From positions 1 to 64,000 of the forward strand of contig NZ_SUHQ01000035.1 of NCBI RefSeq assembly GCF_004962245.1: 64,000 nucleotides of DNA, given 5' to 3'. The stretch comes from Mesorhizobium sp. (GTDB lineage: Bacteria > Pseudomonadota > Alphaproteobacteria > Rhizobiales > Rhizobiaceae). Shown in pieces: positions 36,234-44,361 of this stretch (position 1 is the first letter of the stretch; every line of letters begins with the position of its first letter). The translations under genes and the position numbers were made by a program. The notes below the pieces were generated by a model. The model was not told the DNA's origin, did not search any database, and worked only from the letters and a program-made list of their open reading frames with translations.

Positions 36234-36503
36234 ACTCGGTCGCTAGAACGCAGTCAAAACCACGGTTGGAGACCATGCCTACCTCTCAAAGCTCGATAAA
36301 GCACGCGAGCAAACATTCCCCGTCCCCGCGGAAAACTGGAAGCTCGTCGCCGTTAAACGTCCCTGCTCGGGGGCGGTCTTGCACAAGACTGGTCCGAGGC
36401 AACCACGCCAGGGCGAAAGGCTGCCGGAACTGTCCACCGAAGTCGATGCCGCTTCAGTTTAACCGAAAAATGCACCGTACCACTTTGGCCTGGGAGCAAA
36501 TCA

Positions 36504-37037
36504 ATGACCGATAGAAAGAACGTTCCTCTCGTGACCTTTCGCACGCGTGTTCGCGATGAGTCGATCGGGGGGCCAAATCCTTATCGGTGGGAGAACAAGA
36601 CCTCCGACGATTATTTCGGGGGCAAGCGCGTTATCCTGTTCTCGCTGCCTGGCGCCTTCACCCCGACCTGCTCGACCTTCCAACTGCCCGATTTCGAAAA
36701 ACTCTATGATCAATTTCTGGAACTGCGAATTGACGCGATCTACTGCGTCTCAGTCAACGATGCTTTCGTCATGAATGCGTGGGGAAAGTCCTTGGGGCTG
36801 CAGAAGATCGAGCTGATCCCAGACGGGTCGGGCGAGTTCACGCGCAAGATGGGCATGCTGGTCGCGAAGGACAATCTGGGCTTTGGCATGCGCTCCTGGC
36901 GATACGCCGCTCTGATCGACGATGGCGTGGTGGAGCAGTGGTTCGAGGAGGAAGGCTTCTGTGACAACTGCGAGACGGACCCCTATGGCGTTTCATCCCC
37001 GCAAAACGTTCTCGACAAACTGAAGGCGGCGGCATGA
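36504..37037 (+). CDS. prxS: Peroxiredoxin (Prx5/PrxS type)
   Basis: A thiol peroxidase of 177 residues with the peroxidatic Cys in PGAFTPTCSTFQLPDFE. It reduces H2O2 and organic peroxides in the cytoplasm and probably protects bacteroids. Two further cysteines (GFCDNCETDPYG) lie near the C-terminus. It is followed 69 bases later by rpoN, as in the R. etli prxS-rpoN2 operon, and both share the NifA/sigma-54 promoter upstream. Confidence 0.93.
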   Translation: MTDRKNVPLVTFRTRVRDESIGGPNPYRWENKTSDDYFGGKRVILFSLPGAFTPTCSTFQLPDFEKLYDQFLELRIDAIYCVSVNDAFVMNAWGKSLGLQKIELIPDGSGEFTRKMGMLVAKDNLGFGMRSWRYAALIDDGVVEQWFEEEGFCDNCETDPYGVSSPQNVLDKLKAAA

Positions 37038-37106
37038 CCCAGAAGTGGCAAGTCTCACACAACCCCAGCACACACTAGAGCCTCCTCGGCAGATTACCGG
37101 TTCAAC

Positions 37107-38540
37107 ATGCATCTCTCAGCAAGCCTGCTTCAACGCCAGAAGCAACGTATGGTCTTATCGCCTCAAGCCATTGAAGCTATTCGCTTGCTGCGATTGACGC
37201 ATACTGAACTCCATCAGCTCGTGGAGCAGGCACTCGAGAAGAACCCCGTTTTGAAGCCTGACCCGTTTGACGACGTTTCGCCGCTGTCAGGGGTGGATCA
37301 GCGGAGCAGTCAAAGCAGAAGCGAAATCGGCGAATCGCCCATTGGCGGGCCGTCTGGCGGGCGCGGGCAATGGAAGTCGCAACGCAGTAGCGGCAACGAT
37401 CGACCTGCCGTCGAGGAGTTTACCGCCCACACCGAAACATTGCACGACCATGTCGCCCGCCAGGTCGCCCTCACCCCGTTCACCCCGCAGGAGCGGCTGA
37501 TTGCCGGACAGCTCGCCGCCCATCTGGAGGACACTGGCTATCTTCAGGTAAACCTTTTCGATCTGGCCGGGAGGTTAAACGTTCGGCAAGCTGATGTGGA
37601 ACGGGTCATCGGAATCTTGCAGCAATTTGATCCGCCGGGGATTTTTGCGCGAACTCTCAGCGAATGCCTGGAGATTCAGCTGCGCCAGCAAGACCGGTTC
37701 GACCCGGCTATGGCAGCTTTGGTCGCCAATCTCGAGATGCTTGCACGGGGGGATTTTCAGGGATTGAAGCAGCGTTGCGGAGTCGACGAGGAGGATCTCC
37801 TCGACATGAGGAACGAAATCCGCGCGCTCGATCCCAAGCCTGGAGACCGGTTCCAGTCCGGGACGCCGGAAACCATCGTACCGGACGTCTGGGTAATGCC
37901 CAAGTCCGAAGGTGGATGGCGGGTGGAGCTTGATCCGGCCACGCTGCCCAAAGTGTTGATCAACCACACCTATGTCGCCGAAATCTCGCAGCTGACCAAT
38001 CAAAATCCGGAAGGCAAAGCGTTTCTCGACCATTGCCAGGAAAAAGGGAACTGGCTGATCAGCTGTCTCGAGCAGCGCGCTAAGACGATCCTTAAGGTTG
38101 CGACCGAAATCGTGCGCCAGCAGGATGCCTTTTTTACACACGGCGTCGCCCATCTGCGGCCTCTCTGTCTCAAAAATGTCGCTGACGGGATCAAAATGCA
38201 CCAGTCGACGGTAAGCCGGGTGGCTTCGAACAGGTACATGTTAACTCCGCGCGGGGTGTTCGAGCTGAAGTATTTTTTCACAGCGACAATCGCATCCTGC
38301 GAGGGCGGCGACGCGCACTCCGCCAAATCTGTCCGCCATCGGATCAAGGCAATCATCGCCGAAGAATCGCTCGACAAGGTACTTTCCGACGAAGACATCG
38401 TTGCTCAGCTCAAGCAGACCGGCATCAATGTCGCTCGCCGTACCGTCACCAAATATCGCGAGGCGATGAACATCCCTTCCTCCATACTACGGCGCCGTGA
38501 TAAGCGGTTGTCCGCAGCTGCGATCAAGCGAAGTGACTAA
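37107..38540 (+). CDS. rpoN: RNA polymerase sigma-54 factor
   Basis: Sigma-54, needed for all -24/-12 promoters in this window. The Gln/Leu-rich activator-interaction region is at the N-terminus (MHLSASLLQRQKQRMVLSPQ), and the RpoN box ARRTVTKYRE is near residues 443-452. At 477 residues it is full length. Being transcribed from a NifA/sigma-54 promoter gives a positive loop: sigma-54 made from the genome would start it, and this copy would then sustain nif expression. Its 3' end overlaps the convergent nifQ stop by four bases. Confidence 0.96.
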   Translation: MHLSASLLQRQKQRMVLSPQAIEAIRLLRLTHTELHQLVEQALEKNPVLKPDPFDDVSPLSGVDQRSSQSRSEIGESPIGGPSGGRGQWKSQRSSGNDRPAVEEFTAHTETLHDHVARQVALTPFTPQERLIAGQLAAHLEDTGYLQVNLFDLAGRLNVRQADVERVIGILQQFDPPGIFARTLSECLEIQLRQQDRFDPAMAALVANLEMLARGDFQGLKQRCGVDEEDLLDMRNEIRALDPKPGDRFQSGTPETIVPDVWVMPKSEGGWRVELDPATLPKVLINHTYVAEISQLTNQNPEGKAFLDHCQEKGNWLISCLEQRAKTILKVATEIVRQQDAFFTHGVAHLRPLCLKNVADGIKMHQSTVSRVASNRYMLTPRGVFELKYFFTATIASCEGGDAHSAKSVRHRIKAIIAEESLDKVLSDEDIVAQLKQTGINVARRTVTKYREAMNIPSSILRRRDKRLSAAAIKRSD

Positions 38541-39136
38541 CCGGCATTCCTGGTCGGCGAGAGGCGACTCTCAACTTCCTCCGGGCCGAAGCAGCTTTCG
38601 AAGTCATGGCATTCCCGACAACTGGGTGCAGTGCATGACGAAAAGCCTTCGGCCTCACACAGCTTGCGGTAAAAGTACTTTTTCCATTTCATGTTTTCTG
38701 TGTTGCCTGCCGCCAGCGCGGGAAAATGTCTGGCAAGCAGGCGGCTGAGCTCAGCGCGATTTGAGAGGCCAAGATCCCGCCAAAGATGGTCCGTGCGCAT
38801 CGCACGCCGGGCGATGATCTTGGCCAAGCGGGCGCTCGCCGGGTCGCCCGGCGCAGCATGCGCTAGCAGCAGCCGGCGCAGCAGCTCCTCTTCCAGTTCC
38901 GGCTCGGGCTCGCTCAACTCCTCCAAAGCGAATACGCTGCTGGAGGTAGACGGGAAAGTTGCGGCCAAGACATCACGCAATTCGACAGACGAAAGGCCTG
39001 TCCCCTCCGTCGCCAACACCTCGCCCGCCTGGACCTCCTCAAGCGAACGCGAAAGCACGCAGGGCAGCACATGCTGATCGAAGCTCCTCCCTAGCTCGGA
39101 CCCACGCCATTGCGCGCGTGGATAGGCAGCCATCAT
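38537..39136 (-). CDS. nifQ: Molybdenum donor for FeMo-cofactor, NifQ
   Basis: NifQ delivers molybdenum to FeMo-cofactor assembly. The family motif C-x4-C-x2-C-x5-C is at the C-terminus in CTAPSCRECHDFESC. The start (ATGATG at 39136) lies 15 bases after the luciferase-like gene, so nifQ is the last gene of the P450 operon and should be read from its NifA/sigma-54 promoter. About 199 residues, with a Glu-rich middle. No strong ribosome site is visible, so coupling to the upstream gene is likely. Confidence 0.92.
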   Translation of the reverse strand: MMAAYPRAQWRGSELGRSFDQHVLPCVLSRSLEEVQAGEVLATEGTGLSSVELRDVLAATFPSTSSSVFALEELSEPEPELEEELLRRLLLAHAAPGDPASARLAKIIARRAMRTDHLWRDLGLSNRAELSRLLARHFPALAAGNTENMKWKKYFYRKLCEAEGFSSCTAPSCRECHDFESCFGPEEVESRLSPTRNAG

Positions 39137-39150
39137 CGTAACGGCCGGCT

Positions 39151-40203
39151 TCAGCTTCCGGCATGACAAAGCGCCTTGTTGACCGCAGGGATGATCTTGT
39201 CGCCCCAGAGCTCGATCTGGCGCAGCATCGTCTTTTGGTCGAAGTCGCCCAATTGAGTCTGAACTGCGATCTGGTCCGGTTTCAAGATATCGATCTCTTC
39301 CAGCAGGCGATCAATCACGCGATTTACGCTGCCAATCGGCAAATTTTTGCGCATGGTCTCGAAGGACAGATCCTGCTGGGTCGGTGTCTCCTGCAGCAGG
39401 TAGCCATCGTGGCTCTGTTGGCGGCGCTGATGCAGGGCTTCAGAAAGCCGGCGCTGGAAGCGGGCATTGTCGAGATAGCTGTTGATCTCCAACTCGTCGT
39501 GGCTGGCATAGCAGCAGCGCAGCAGCGATATCTTGACGTCGGTGACGTTCTTTTCCTCGGATGCCGCCGCCCTCTCGACTGATTCACGCAGTGTGGTCAA
39601 AGTCTCTAAGCCGTCGTGGAAGGCTGTGACAAAAAAATTGTGCCCCTCGCGGTAGGCCCGAGCCATCCGTGCGGCTCCGCCAGCGATCCAGATAGGCGGC
39701 GTCGGCTGCTGGACTGTGCGGACCGAAATCGCTGTTGGGGGGATCTTCTCATACTGGCCGTCGTGTTCGAAGACGTTTTGGTTGAGGCCCTTGAGAATGA
39801 TGTCCAGGTATTCCGAAAAGACGGCCGGCGCCTCATCGATGTCCACGCCGAACCGTTCGAACTCGAACTGCTGGTATCCCAAGCCTACGCCGAGCTCGAG
39901 ACGGCCGTTCGCAACGATGTCGGCGAAGCCGATCTCGGACAGCAGGCGCTGCGGTTGGTAAAGCGGCAGCACGCAGACGGCAGTGCCCAGGCGAATCGTG
40001 CTTGTCAAGCCGGCGCAGTGCGCCACCATCATCAGCGGGGATGGTATGAGGCTGTAATTGTTGAAGTGGTGCTCAGCAAACCACGCGGTGTTGAACCCAG
40101 CCTGCTCCGAAGCGACGGCCTGTTCGATGGAGTTGCGGATGACGCTTTCTGAGGATTGGTGATAGCCACGCTGGGCGGCCAGAATGAAAGTGGCAAATTC
40201 CAT
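39151..40203 (-). CDS. Luciferase-like flavin monooxygenase in the P450 operon
   Basis: A 350-residue LLM-family protein (EQAGFNTAWFAEHHFNNYSL, IRLGTAVCVLPLYQPQRL, GRLELGVGLGYQ). It uses reduced flavin and O2 on an unknown substrate. It belongs to a different subgroup from the copy at 33062-34096. The gene is fourth in the P450 operon, 138 bases after the double-SDR gene and just ahead of nifQ. GGAG precedes the ATG. Confidence 0.87.
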   Translation of the reverse strand: MEFATFILAAQRGYHQSSESVIRNSIEQAVASEQAGFNTAWFAEHHFNNYSLIPSPLMMVAHCAGLTSTIRLGTAVCVLPLYQPQRLLSEIGFADIVANGRLELGVGLGYQQFEFERFGVDIDEAPAVFSEYLDIILKGLNQNVFEHDGQYEKIPPTAISVRTVQQPTPPIWIAGGAARMARAYREGHNFFVTAFHDGLETLTTLRESVERAAASEEKNVTDVKISLLRCCYASHDELEINSYLDNARFQRRLSEALHQRRQQSHDGYLLQETPTQQDLSFETMRKNLPIGSVNRVIDRLLEEIDILKPDQIAVQTQLGDFDQKTMLRQIELWGDKIIPAVNKALCHAGS

Positions 40204-40341
40204 GATTTCTCCTCGTTATAGACACGTCAGCCGACCGGGAATGTGCTCGGCATGCGCATGCTTGGATCTCAAGCACCTCGGGTGCGTCGTGGAGCCGAGG
40301 CTTCATAATGCTCGGCCGGTCGCCCTGCGAATGCCTGGCAA

Positions 40342-41943
40342 TTAACCTGCGGCCTCCGCAAAACATTCGTCATAGAGTTCGCTGGCGTTTCCCGCATCAC
40401 CGAACGAGGTCCAGCCGCCGTCCACGTAGAGGATCGAGCCGTTGATGTATGAGGCGTCAGACGAAGCAAGGAAGAACGATGCATCTGCGACGTCTTCTGG
40501 CCGTCCCATCCTGCCCATGGGGATGCGTCGTCCGATTGCTGCCAGGTCGATGCGGCCGGCTTTGGCCAACTGAGCAAGTGCGGGCGTGCGGATGTGGCCA
40601 GGAGCGACGGTGGCTGTCCGAATTCCGACCGGGCCGAGTTCGGCCGCCATGCAACGGGTCAGCATATCCATCCCCGCCTTGGAGGCGCCGTAGGCATGGC
40701 GCGGCGCGAACGGCAGAAAGCTGTCGATCGACCCGAGATTGAGGATCACGCCGCCCGGGCGCATAGCCTTGATCGCTTCGCGCGCGCAGGTGAAGGCGCC
40801 GGTAAGGTTGACATCCAGGACGTGTTCGAGCTGTTTCGACAGTTGCTCGATCGCAGGCACAATCCTGTCGGCGGTATCAGCACTATTGACCAGAACATCG
40901 ATATACCCGAAGCGTCGCCTCAGCTCTTCGAACATCGACACCACATCGCTCTCGACGGCCACGTCCAGCGATTTCGCCAGATGCTTGCCGGGGAGCGATG
41001 TAGCCAGCTCTGCCGCTGCAGTGCCATCTTTATCAGCAATCACGACGGTGTCGCCGTTCGCGGCAAAGCGGCGAGCGACGGCCGCGCCAATGCTTTTTGC
41101 GCCACCGGTGACGAGCACGATTCGCGCATCTGTGCATTCGGCCGGACAGGAGAGCTCGGCTTGGAGCGCACTATCCACCGGCGGGTGAGCATCCCCCGGC
41201 TGGTTGAATGACATCCAGCCTCCGTCGACTGCCAGCACCGAGCCGGTGATGTAGCGCGCCTGCGTGCTGCTCAGAAAACGCACGACCCTGGCGATCTCGT
41301 CGGGGCGAGCCAAGCGCCCCATCGGCACGCGGCGGCGTATCGCCGCGAGGTCCATTTTGCCAGCGCGTGCCAGTTCTGTGACCATTGGGGTGCGGACGGA
41401 GCCCGGCGCCACCGCCGTGACGCGGATTCCTCGCATAGCCCACTCGCACGCAAGGGACTTTGTCAACGAGATCACGCCAGCTTTCGAGGCTGCGTAGGCG
41501 TTGCGCCTGGGATTGCCGACCACGCCCGCCATCGAAGCCACATTGACGATCGCACCGCCCGGCCTCATGCGCCGCGCCGCTTCCCGGGCCATAACGAATG
41601 GCCCAATAAGGTTCACTGTCACGCCGCGTCGGAAGGTATCGACAGCGGTGTCGATGATCCTATCCATCGTGGGTCCAACCGCCGCATTGTTGATGAGGAC
41701 ATCGATTTGCGCGAACCGTGCTTCGACCTGGCCGAAAAGTGAGAGCATGTCCTTCTCTCGCGACACATCGCACTCCAGACCGACGTGCGGCGACCCGAGA
41801 TCCCGAGCCAGTTCAACCACACCACTGCCCGGAAGGTCCACCGCAACTACAGTGTCTCCGTCCGCGGCAAGGATATCGACCAGGGCACGGCCGATCCCGC
41901 CCGCGGCGCCTGTGATGATTACGGTGCGTGCTGCCAGTTTCAC
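40342..41943 (-). CDS. Two short-chain dehydrogenases fused head to tail
   Basis: A 533-residue protein made of two SDR domains. Domain 1 (about residues 1-250) has ITGAAGGIGRALVD, INNAAVGP, the catalytic YAASKAG and AVDGGW; domain 2 (about 275-520) has VTGGAKSIGAAVARRF, VNSADTAD in place of NNAG, the catalytic YGASKAG and YVDGGW. Both keep the Tyr-x3-Lys pair, though domain 2 has a changed NNAG motif. A GTG at 41943 with GGAGAAG five bases upstream starts exactly at domain 1. The pair could carry out two successive oxidations or reductions on the P450 product. Third gene of the operon. Confidence 0.87.
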   Translation of the reverse strand: MKLAARTVIITGAAGGIGRALVDILAADGDTVVAVDLPGSGVVELARDLGSPHVGLECDVSREKDMLSLFGQVEARFAQIDVLINNAAVGPTMDRIIDTAVDTFRRGVTVNLIGPFVMAREAARRMRPGGAIVNVASMAGVVGNPRRNAYAASKAGVISLTKSLACEWAMRGIRVTAVAPGSVRTPMVTELARAGKMDLAAIRRRVPMGRLARPDEIARVVRFLSSTQARYITGSVLAVDGGWMSFNQPGDAHPPVDSALQAELSCPAECTDARIVLVTGGAKSIGAAVARRFAANGDTVVIADKDGTAAAELATSLPGKHLAKSLDVAVESDVVSMFEELRRRFGYIDVLVNSADTADRIVPAIEQLSKQLEHVLDVNLTGAFTCAREAIKAMRPGGVILNLGSIDSFLPFAPRHAYGASKAGMDMLTRCMAAELGPVGIRTATVAPGHIRTPALAQLAKAGRIDLAAIGRRIPMGRMGRPEDVADASFFLASSDASYINGSILYVDGGWTSFGDAGNASELYDECFAEAAG

Positions 41944-42091
41944 GAGAGCTTCTCCACGATGACCGCTTGTGATCTCAGCCCATCGACCTTGGGCGGAATG
42001 AAGGGTCGAGCCAAATCGTTGCAGTGACCGCCAGTTGCGGCCCCACACAGATCTCAATCCCGCAAGGCGCTCATCCTCCATTTCTACCCAC

Positions 42092-42940
42092 TTATGCAGC
42101 TCCCAGTTGGGGACCCTCGACGCCATCTTGGTCGGTGGGGATGTGACGCTTGAGCAGCTGGTAGATGGGATCGTCTGGATGTGGTGCTCCAATCGGCTGT
42201 CGCCGGCCGAACCTATCTGCCTCAAGAATCGCTGGCGGGATTTGCTCCTCAACCCAATCGTAGACGACTGTCCGTTCCGCAATTCGCCACTCGTCCTGCC
42301 TCTTCTGAAACAGATCGCAGTAACGGCCGCAAAGCAGCGTCTGACGTATTTCTTGGTCTGTATCCGGTCCGCGTTGCAGCGCGGTGAAATAGCTCTCGAC
42401 CGCGGCCTCTGCTGAACTGATGAAGTCGATCAGGCTGTTCGTGATTTGATGGATGTTACGCTGCCCCGGCAGACCGAGAGCAAATTGGATGAAGTCCTCT
42501 GCCGGTCCGCAATAGGGACCGTGCCTGTCATACGCTTCGGGCCAGTATGCGCTACGCAGCGCCGCCTCATCGGCGCGGTCTATCCCGCGGCAGTACCGAT
42601 ACAGGCAGTTGCGGATCGCCTCTCGGTCACGCAGTTCGGTAATTTTCGCGTGGTCGACAGGTTCTGTCGCGAATTGTATGATTGTTTTGTCCTTCCCGAC
42701 GCCAGTCTGCACTTTGCGTGTGTCTCTCTCTACAATTGAGTTAGCGGGGGGCTCGTCAACTTCCAGAGCTTGTTCGGGGCAGGCTCTTACCCCTTGTGAG
42801 GCAAGCAGTTGCTCCCCATCGGCAACATCAATATCACCGGGCAAGATGTAGCCGTCGTCATCAAGCTTGAAGACTCTCGGCGCCCGCGCCAAGCAGCGCG
42901 CATGACCCTGGCATCTGGCTTTGTGTACGATGACACGCAT
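42092..42940 (-). CDS. [3Fe-4S]-type ferredoxin fused to a SnoaL/NTF2-like domain
   Basis: A 282-residue fusion. Residues 1-65 are a small ferredoxin with Cys10, Cys16 and Cys54 as ligands and His13 where a fourth Cys would be, the pattern of ferredoxins that reduce bacterial P450s. Residues 95-260 (ITELRDREAIRNCLYRYCRG, then an aromatic-rich YWPEAYDRHG) are a SnoaL/NTF2-like fold, used by dehydratases and cyclases. GGAG stands six bases before the ATG at 42940. It follows the P450 gene by 29 bases. I infer it both powers the P450 and acts on its product. Confidence 0.83.
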   Translation of the reverse strand: MRVIVHKARCQGHARCLARAPRVFKLDDDGYILPGDIDVADGEQLLASQGVRACPEQALEVDEPPANSIVERDTRKVQTGVGKDKTIIQFATEPVDHAKITELRDREAIRNCLYRYCRGIDRADEAALRSAYWPEAYDRHGPYCGPAEDFIQFALGLPGQRNIHQITNSLIDFISSAEAAVESYFTALQRGPDTDQEIRQTLLCGRYCDLFQKRQDEWRIAERTVVYDWVEEQIPPAILEADRFGRRQPIGAPHPDDPIYQLLKRHIPTDQDGVEGPQLGAA

Positions 42941-42969
42941 AGCGAACTCCAATGTCGTTGGCGGAAACT

Positions 42970-44235
42970 TCAGGACCAGTCCAGGATCAGATTCTCGATC
43001 CCGAACACATGGCCGCCGAAGGTGATGGGTTCAGTCCCTGTCTTGATCCGAAAGGCTGGGATGCGCGCCAGCCACTCCTCCAGGCCAATGACAATCTCCC
43101 GCCGGGCAAGGTGTGAGCCAAGACAACGATGGGGACCATAGCCAAAGGCAGCGTGCCGGTTGTCCTCGCGCGCCAGATCGATCTCATTCGGGTATTCGAA
43201 TTCCGCCGGGTCACGATTGGCAATCATCGTGGCACAGGAAACATAGTCTCCCTTGCGGATCGGCGCGCCTTTGAAGTCGACATCCTTCGTTGCCACTCGG
43301 ATCATCTGAATGGTCGAATAGGCGCGCAGCAATTCTTCCGCGGCGACGGCAATCCGGTCCGGTTCGCTTCGTAGCAATTCCTGATCTTTGGGGTTGCGCG
43401 CGAGATGGGCCAAGTCGAAGCATATGGCTGCTGAGACCGTGTCGAGCCCCGCGACGAACACAAGCACGCCGATGCCACGGACTTCTTCGTCACTGAGCAG
43501 ACGGCCCTCGACCTTTGCCTTCACGATGAAGGTCATGAAATCATCGACCGGCTCCTTGCGGCGCTCGGTGGCAAGTTCGTCGATGAAGGCCACGATCGTC
43601 CGGGCTGCGGGTGGTCGTTGCTCCTTATCGCCGTGGAGCAGATCTCTAGCCCAGCCGACAAATGTTTCTAGTCCGTCGTCCGAAAGCCCAATAAAGCGAA
43701 GGAAGATATTGACCGCGAACGGAACTGCAAAATCCTTCATGATGTCGCAGCTCGTGCCTGATGCGGCGATCCTGTCGATCAGCTTGATCGCTCGTTCCCG
43801 GACAGCCGGCTCCAATGCCATTACCCGCTTTGGCGAAAGCAGCGGATTGAGCAGTGAGCGAAAAACACCGTGGAATGGCGGATCGAGCTCAAGCGGGATC
43901 ATCGGCCAGCTCTCGCCGAGCACAGAGGCGAAGATGCTGCGATGGCTGGAAAACGTTTCGGTGTCCTGCAGCACCCGGCGCTGGTCGCTCGCGCGAGTGA
44001 TGACCCAGGTACCCCGACCGTCGCGCGTGTTGCTGGTTGAATAAAAGATCGGAGGCCCGGCATGAACGCAAGCAACCGCTGCATGCGGATCCCCGTTGGC
44101 CGTCGGCAACATGCCGGGCGACGTAAACAGGCTGAAGTCCCTCACCATTTCGGGCGGGACATGATCTGGAACCGGCCGCGATTTAACCGCGCCAGAATCG
44201 AGAGACCGTTCATGAGATGCTGTCGGCATTTGCAT
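42970..44235 (-). CDS. Cytochrome P450
   Basis: A soluble bacterial P450. The heme-Cys loop is FGYGPHRCLGSHLARREI, the oxygen-binding I-helix is VLVFVAGLDTVSAA, and ELLRAYSTIQMIRVATKD contains the ExxR-type helix region. About 420 residues. It hydroxylates an unknown small molecule using electrons from the ferredoxin gene that follows. First gene of the operon ending in nifQ. The start is uncertain: ATGs at 44235 and 44229 nearly coincide with the predicted transcript start (about 44236) and have no ribosome site, while the next ATG (44148) would remove the conserved DHVPPE segment. Confidence 0.88.
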   Translation of the reverse strand: MQMPTASHERSLDSGAVKSRPVPDHVPPEMVRDFSLFTSPGMLPTANGDPHAAVACVHAGPPIFYSTSNTRDGRGTWVITRASDQRRVLQDTETFSSHRSIFASVLGESWPMIPLELDPPFHGVFRSLLNPLLSPKRVMALEPAVRERAIKLIDRIAASGTSCDIMKDFAVPFAVNIFLRFIGLSDDGLETFVGWARDLLHGDKEQRPPAARTIVAFIDELATERRKEPVDDFMTFIVKAKVEGRLLSDEEVRGIGVLVFVAGLDTVSAAICFDLAHLARNPKDQELLRSEPDRIAVAAEELLRAYSTIQMIRVATKDVDFKGAPIRKGDYVSCATMIANRDPAEFEYPNEIDLAREDNRHAAFGYGPHRCLGSHLARREIVIGLEEWLARIPAFRIKTGTEPITFGGHVFGIENLILDWS

Positions 44236-44246
44236 GCAATCGTTGG

Positions 44247-44262
44247 TGCAAGCTCCGTGCCG
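44247..44262 (-). promoter_or_regulatory. Sigma-54 promoter of the P450-nifQ operon
   Basis: The minus strand reads CGGCACGGAGCTTGCA: one mismatch from TGGCACG-N4-TTGCW. The UAS at 44346-44361 lies 84 bases upstream. Confidence 0.8.
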
Positions 44263-44345
44263 AATTCGTCTTTCGATAATCCTTGCCGTTTGCTGGGCAA
44301 CAGGTGGCGCCTGTGCTGACTTACTGGTCGGGATTGCAACATTCT

Positions 44346-44361
44346 TGTCCAGCGTCGGACA
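44346..44361. promoter_or_regulatory. NifA upstream activator sequence (P450-nifQ operon)
   Basis: TGTCCAGCGTCGGACA fits TGT-N10-ACA exactly, at normal distance from the sigma-54 site at 44247-44262. Confidence 0.8.

Larger units (their letters stand above)
35735..36503. other. Region between the IS21 scrap and prxS
   Basis: No gene recognised; it holds the NifA site and sigma-54 promoter of prxS-rpoN. The 260 bases between the predicted transcript start and prxS contain a plus-strand frame (36194-36514) without family resemblance, so the leader is long. Confidence 0.4.
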
